Below are positions 6,604 through 8,294 of a stretch of DNA of 8,294 bases, piece by piece (the stretch's first letter is position 1; each line of letters begins with the position of its first letter). The stretch is taken from the NCBI GenBank assembly GCA_002707085.1, contig PALY01000078.1:8137-16430 (forward strand). Direction: 5' to 3'. The notes under the pieces were generated by a model that was not told the origin of the DNA, made no database searches, and worked only from the letters and a program-made list of their open reading frames with translations. The position numbers were made by a program, and so were the translations under genes. This DNA is from Deltaproteobacteria bacterium. GTDB lineage: Bacteria > Myxococcota_A > UBA796.

Positions 6604-7122
6604 CACTCAGTCAGCGTTTCCATTGCCGCCTTACGGCGTCCTGGTCCCTGCTTCCTGCGTTTCCAAACTCCTCTCTTGTGGTTTTCCAAAGATCGCCTCT
6701 CCACTGACATCAACTGTATGCGTCCTGTCCCGGTCTTCCTCTCCCTAAAGATTGGACTCCCTTCGGCCCCACGTTGCCAAACGTAGAACACCTTCCGTCC
6801 TTGCCGTTTTTCGCGACTTCGACGGTTTACTCCGCAACTGCTTTGCAGGTCTATTGCACCCTGCTACCAGCCATGAGGTTCGAGCTGTTTTGGACGTTTG
6901 GTCCCTTTTGCCGCTCAGTGCGACAATCAGTCCCTCTCGCCTTTCCCAGGCTCGCTCTTCACACCCTTCAAAGCTTTCCCCTCGCCGGTAGCCGCACTGT
7001 GTCACCACAGCCGTTGCCCTCCCGTCGTTACCTCTACGTCAGTTTCCAGTTCGTATTGGCGCGACCTCAAGGCCTTGCTCTACCGTCGAGTCCGTTGTCT
7101 ATCGCTCGTGTTTCCACTTGCG
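6604..7122 (-). repeat. Hairpins with GNRA or other small loops in the candidate RNA
   Basis: Read on the minus strand this part forms: 6604-6616 (CGCU, AGUG, one G-U pair); 6627-6638 (CGCC GUAA GGCG, a GNRA loop); 6766-6789 (10 pairs, three of them G-U, loop UGGC); 6908-6926 (UUGUCGC, GCGGCAA, one G-U); 6936-6954 (GCCU/AGGC with flanking tandem G-A); 6996-7011 (GCUGUG GUGA CACAGU, a GNRA loop); 7103-7122 (CGC AA GUG GAAA CAC GA GCG, a GNRA loop with a purine internal loop). Confidence 0.55.
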
Positions 7123-7204
7123 TCGACCCGATGCTCTCTTGGGCTTCGTTCCCCTTCAAGGCGCTCCCCTCAGCTGCGTTGCTCTTGTAGATTGTTCCCG
7201 AACC

Positions 7205-7812
7205 TGTTCGCCGAAACGAACATGCTCCAGGCTTCAGTCGCCGAAACGACCTCTCAATAGACCGAAGTCTATCCTTGCCCCACTTCCCAGTTGCCGAAGC
7301 CTCTGGGTCGTACCGCTCTTTCCGCCGAAGCGTCAGGAACGGTCAGTTTTCCAACCGAAGTTTTCCAACTGTGAATCAATCTGAACCAACCTCTCTTGTG
7401 CTTTTTCCGTTCACCACACCGATTCCGTTGGAATCCTGCGGGGTGTCCGCTTGCACTTCAGAGGTATGACCGCTGCCAAGGTGGCGTTGATTTCACGTGT
7501 CTTCCAAACGTCTTGCACCGAAGTGCTTGATGATGTGCAGAACCAACCGACGCCGCTCGCTCACCGAAGTTCGCTTACCGTGTCTGTCACGTTCTACTAA
7601 AGACCAAGGCCATTCACATCACATTTGCTCCAACCGAAGTTGAATCCATGTGCCACTCGATCAAGACCGAATGGGCTGTGTTTCGCCCAAACCAATGATT
7701 TTCGCCCAAATCACCGAAGTGACTGGATGAGGCTCATCTGTTTGTTGTGGAATCGCCGACCCTCTTGGGGTTTGTGACGTCAAAGATCGAATGGTTCCAT
7801 CGCCGAAGCGAC
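7205..7812 (-). repeat. Array of eleven UUCG-capped hairpins in the candidate RNA
   Basis: CGAA on the plus strand is the loop of an inverted repeat at eleven places: 7205-7222, 7236-7251, 7256-7273, 7286-7307, 7320-7335, 7346-7369, 7515-7526, 7559-7574, 7620-7652, 7709-7724 and 7799-7812. On the minus strand each loop is UUCG, nine closed by C-G (the classic stable cUUCGg) and two by U-G. Stems differ in sequence and are 2 to 7 pairs before any internal loop, so this is a structural repeat, not a sequence copy. The first six are 20-35 bases apart, the rest more widely spaced. Confidence 0.7.
7681..7710. repeat. Direct repeat TTTCGCCCAAA
   Basis: The 11-base sequence occurs at 7681-7691 and 7700-7710, an offset of 19 bases. 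On the minus strand it reads UUUGGGCGAAA, next to the UUCG hairpin 7709-7724. Confidence 0.5.
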
Positions 7813-7914
7813 TTTCCCGGTTCCGAGTTTTCGGTACCAGCCCCGGATTCCCGAAGCTGCGTGAGTCTATTGCACAAGCCGTGCCAACTTTGCGCAGGCT
7901 TCCCGTGTGTCGAT

Positions 7915-7923
7915 TGTGGATAA
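7915..7923 (-). promoter_or_regulatory. DnaA-box-like sequence TTATCCACA
   Basis: TGTGGATAA on the plus strand is a perfect match to the DnaA box TTATCCACA on the minus strand. A weaker match, TTATCAATA, lies opposite at 7953-7961. One perfect box can arise by chance, and no dnaA, dnaN or box cluster is present, so DnaA-controlled transcription is at most a possibility. Confidence 0.3.
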
Positions 7924-8000
7924 CTTCGATGAGATCAATATTTCCCACAGAGTTATCAATAGGTTGATTGTGTTGACGTGTCTGGATGTGTGCATTTGGA

Positions 8001-8006
8001 TATAAT
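8001..8006 (+). promoter_or_regulatory. Possible -10 element for rho
   Basis: A perfect TATAAT. The best -35 match, TTGACG at 7973-7978, is 22 bases away, longer than the usual 17, so the pair is doubtful. If used, the rho leader would be about 175 bases. Confidence 0.35.
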
Positions 8007-8050
8007 TAAGCAATTACAAATAGATATGGAATTGTGAATGGTTTATGCAA

Positions 8051-8070
8051 ATGGGAAAATGATTTCCCAT
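8051..8070. repeat. Perfect inverted repeat ATGGGAAA / TTTCCCAT
   Basis: Eight perfect pairs around ATGA in the probable rho leader. Related sequences TTTCCCACAG (7941-7950), TTTCCCATAG (8063-8072) and ATTCCCACAG (8091-8100) make a family of three. It could be a leader hairpin or a regulator site. Confidence 0.45.
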
Positions 8071-8098
8071 AGATCCGAATAGATCGAGTGATTCCCAC

Positions 8099-8166
8099 AG
8101 GACCCGAGACAGCTTGTTTCGATGTCGTTAGGATGGGGCACCTCCCAGGCGTTCGCCTCGGGTCCT
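8099..8166 (+). promoter_or_regulatory. Foldable leader domain upstream of rho
   Basis: AGGACCCGAG (8099-8108) pairs perfectly with CTCGGGTCCT (8157-8166), enclosing three short helices: GACA/TGTC (8108-8111 with 8123-8126), TGGG/CCCA (8134-8137 with 8144-8147) and AGGC/GCCT (8147-8150 with 8155-8158). The last overlaps the closing stem by two bases, so they compete at the edge. The domain ends 23 bases before the rho ATG, followed by a C- and T-rich tract. Rho commonly controls its own synthesis by early termination in its leader, so a regulatory role is plausible but inferred. Confidence 0.45.
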
Positions 8167-8189
8167 ACCTCCTTCCTCCCAATCTAGAA

Positions 8190-8294
8190 ATGTCATATCA
8201 ATCTATGTCTGTAGACATCACCAACTTGCGCGCCCAGCCGATCAGTCATTTGGTCGAGGCGGCGCATGACATCGGTATTGATAATGCCGCCAAC
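8190..8294 (+). CDS. rho: Transcription termination factor Rho, N-terminal fragment
   Basis: Only 35 codons are in the window; the frame is open to the last base. Residues about 12-35 (NLRAQPISHLVEAAHDIGID and the NAAN that follows) match the start of the Rho N-terminal helical domain, where related proteins read L, P, two or three residues, L, then A, a few residues, Gly-Ile/Leu-Glu-Asn. Rho is a hexameric RNA helicase that loads on C-rich, G-poor RNA and ends transcription. No Shine-Dalgarno sequence precedes the ATG at 8190 or the in-frame ATG at 8205; instead the upstream tract is pyrimidine-rich and contains ACCTCCTT. The match is short, so the name rests on about 24 residues. Confidence 0.72.
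   Translation, partial: MSYQSMSVDITNLRAQPISHLVEAAHDIGIDNAAN

Larger units (their letters stand above)
6226..7905 (-). ncRNA. Candidate large structured non-coding RNA, unrecognised class
   Basis: No convincing protein gene covers this stretch. The sequence shows strong strand asymmetry from about 6470 to 7905: in 60-base samples the plus strand has C:G of about 25:11 (6721-6780 and 6901-6960) and 21:10 (7381-7440), so a minus-strand RNA is G- and purine-rich. Many local hairpins are present, eleven with a UUCG loop and others with GNRA loops when read on the minus strand. G-U wobbles consistently favour the minus strand, as in the 10-base stem 6766-6789. Two terminators with minus-strand U-tracts lie at the left end. 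A stem at 7876-7901 (AAGCC with GGCTT) may be near the 5' end. Both ends are uncertain; the left part (6226-6455) lacks the skew and may be a separate gene or 3' tail. I see no RNase P, tmRNA, SRP, 6S or rRNA signature. One hairpin (7471-7486) pairs better on the plus strand, so direction is likely but not certain. Confidence 0.5.
7906..8189. other. A+T-rich region between the candidate RNA and rho
   Basis: About 280 bases without a gene. From 7925 to 8075 it is notably A+T-rich compared with the rest. It holds a perfect DnaA-box match, a -10-like TATAAT, three copies of a TTTCCCAYAG-type sequence and the leader structure before rho. It should hold the rho promoter, and the promoter of any divergent minus-strand RNA, for which I see no good -35/-10 pair. 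Confidence 0.5.

Noticed and set aside
6570..7008. Minus-strand frames of 73 and 87 codons giving Arg/Lys/Glu-rich products
   Set aside because: The basic composition follows from purine-rich sequence; no good ribosome binding site, no recognisable domain, and local hairpins explain the sequence better.
6752..7384. Several overlapping plus-strand frames of 79-138 codons in the C/T-rich region
   Set aside because: They overlap in different frames, lack ribosome binding sites and encode Ser/Leu/Pro-rich products explained by the pyrimidine skew.
7205..7812. CRISPR-like array, because a short motif recurs about every 30 bases at first
   Set aside because: The shared part is only the loop with one closing pair, stems differ, and spacing widens from about 20 to over 150 bases; no cas gene is present.
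7661..7948. Minus-strand 95-codon frame next to the rho intergenic region
   Set aside because: It runs across several UUCG hairpins and has no domain or ribosome binding site; probably a chance frame.
7915..8070. Replication origin upstream of rho
   Set aside because: Only one perfect DnaA box and one weak one, with no box cluster, no dnaA/dnaN/gidA neighbours; A+T richness alone is not enough.

Overview
The window holds ordinary bacterial housekeeping genes plus one long stretch that no protein gene explains. It has moderate G+C by eye, Shine-Dalgarno starts (for example AGGAGG before the E1 gene), a 526-residue cofactor-independent phosphoglycerate mutase, an E1 dehydrogenase with alpha and beta parts fused, an HTTM-type membrane protein and the start of rho. 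This suggests a free-living, probably Gram-negative bacterium. I cannot place it further; a deltaproteobacterium-like lineage is only a guess.

Layout: 1-516 (+) is the 3' part of an HTTM-like membrane protein gene. It ends tail-to-tail, with overlapping stop codons, against a minus-strand operon running right to left: a 144-residue membrane protein (3136-3570), gpmI (1546-3126) and a threonine aldolase (513-1538), with gaps of 9 and 7 bases. A 339-base divergent region (3571-3909) is full of inverted repeats, including a structured leader ending just before the ribosome binding site of the 731-residue E1 alpha-beta fusion (3910-6105, +). The last gene is rho, starting at 8190 (+) and cut by the window end, with its own foldable leader.

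Between the E1 gene and rho lie about 2.1 kb with no convincing protein gene. Two hairpin terminators with nearly the same core stem (6130-6155 and 6226-6255) have their better U-tracts on the minus strand, so a minus-strand transcript seems to arrive from the right. From about 6470 to 7905 the minus strand is purine-rich (C far exceeds G on the plus strand). It folds into many local hairpins: eleven with a UUCG loop in 7205-7812, and others with GNRA loops (GAAA, GUGA, GUAA) in 6600-7122. In at least ten of these stems a position that would be A/C on a plus-strand RNA is a G-U wobble on a minus-strand RNA. Several stems carry 2x2 purine internal loops such as tandem G-A. I read this as a candidate large structured non-coding RNA of about 1.4-1.7 kb, divergent from rho, that I do not recognise as any known class. 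The main rival reading is a long C-rich, G-poor plus-strand region upstream of rho acting as a Rho-loading leader.

The protein genes do central metabolism (glycolysis, threonine/glycine, 2-oxo acid oxidation) and transcription termination. There is no sign of a mobile element, phage gene, CRISPR array, tRNA or rRNA.
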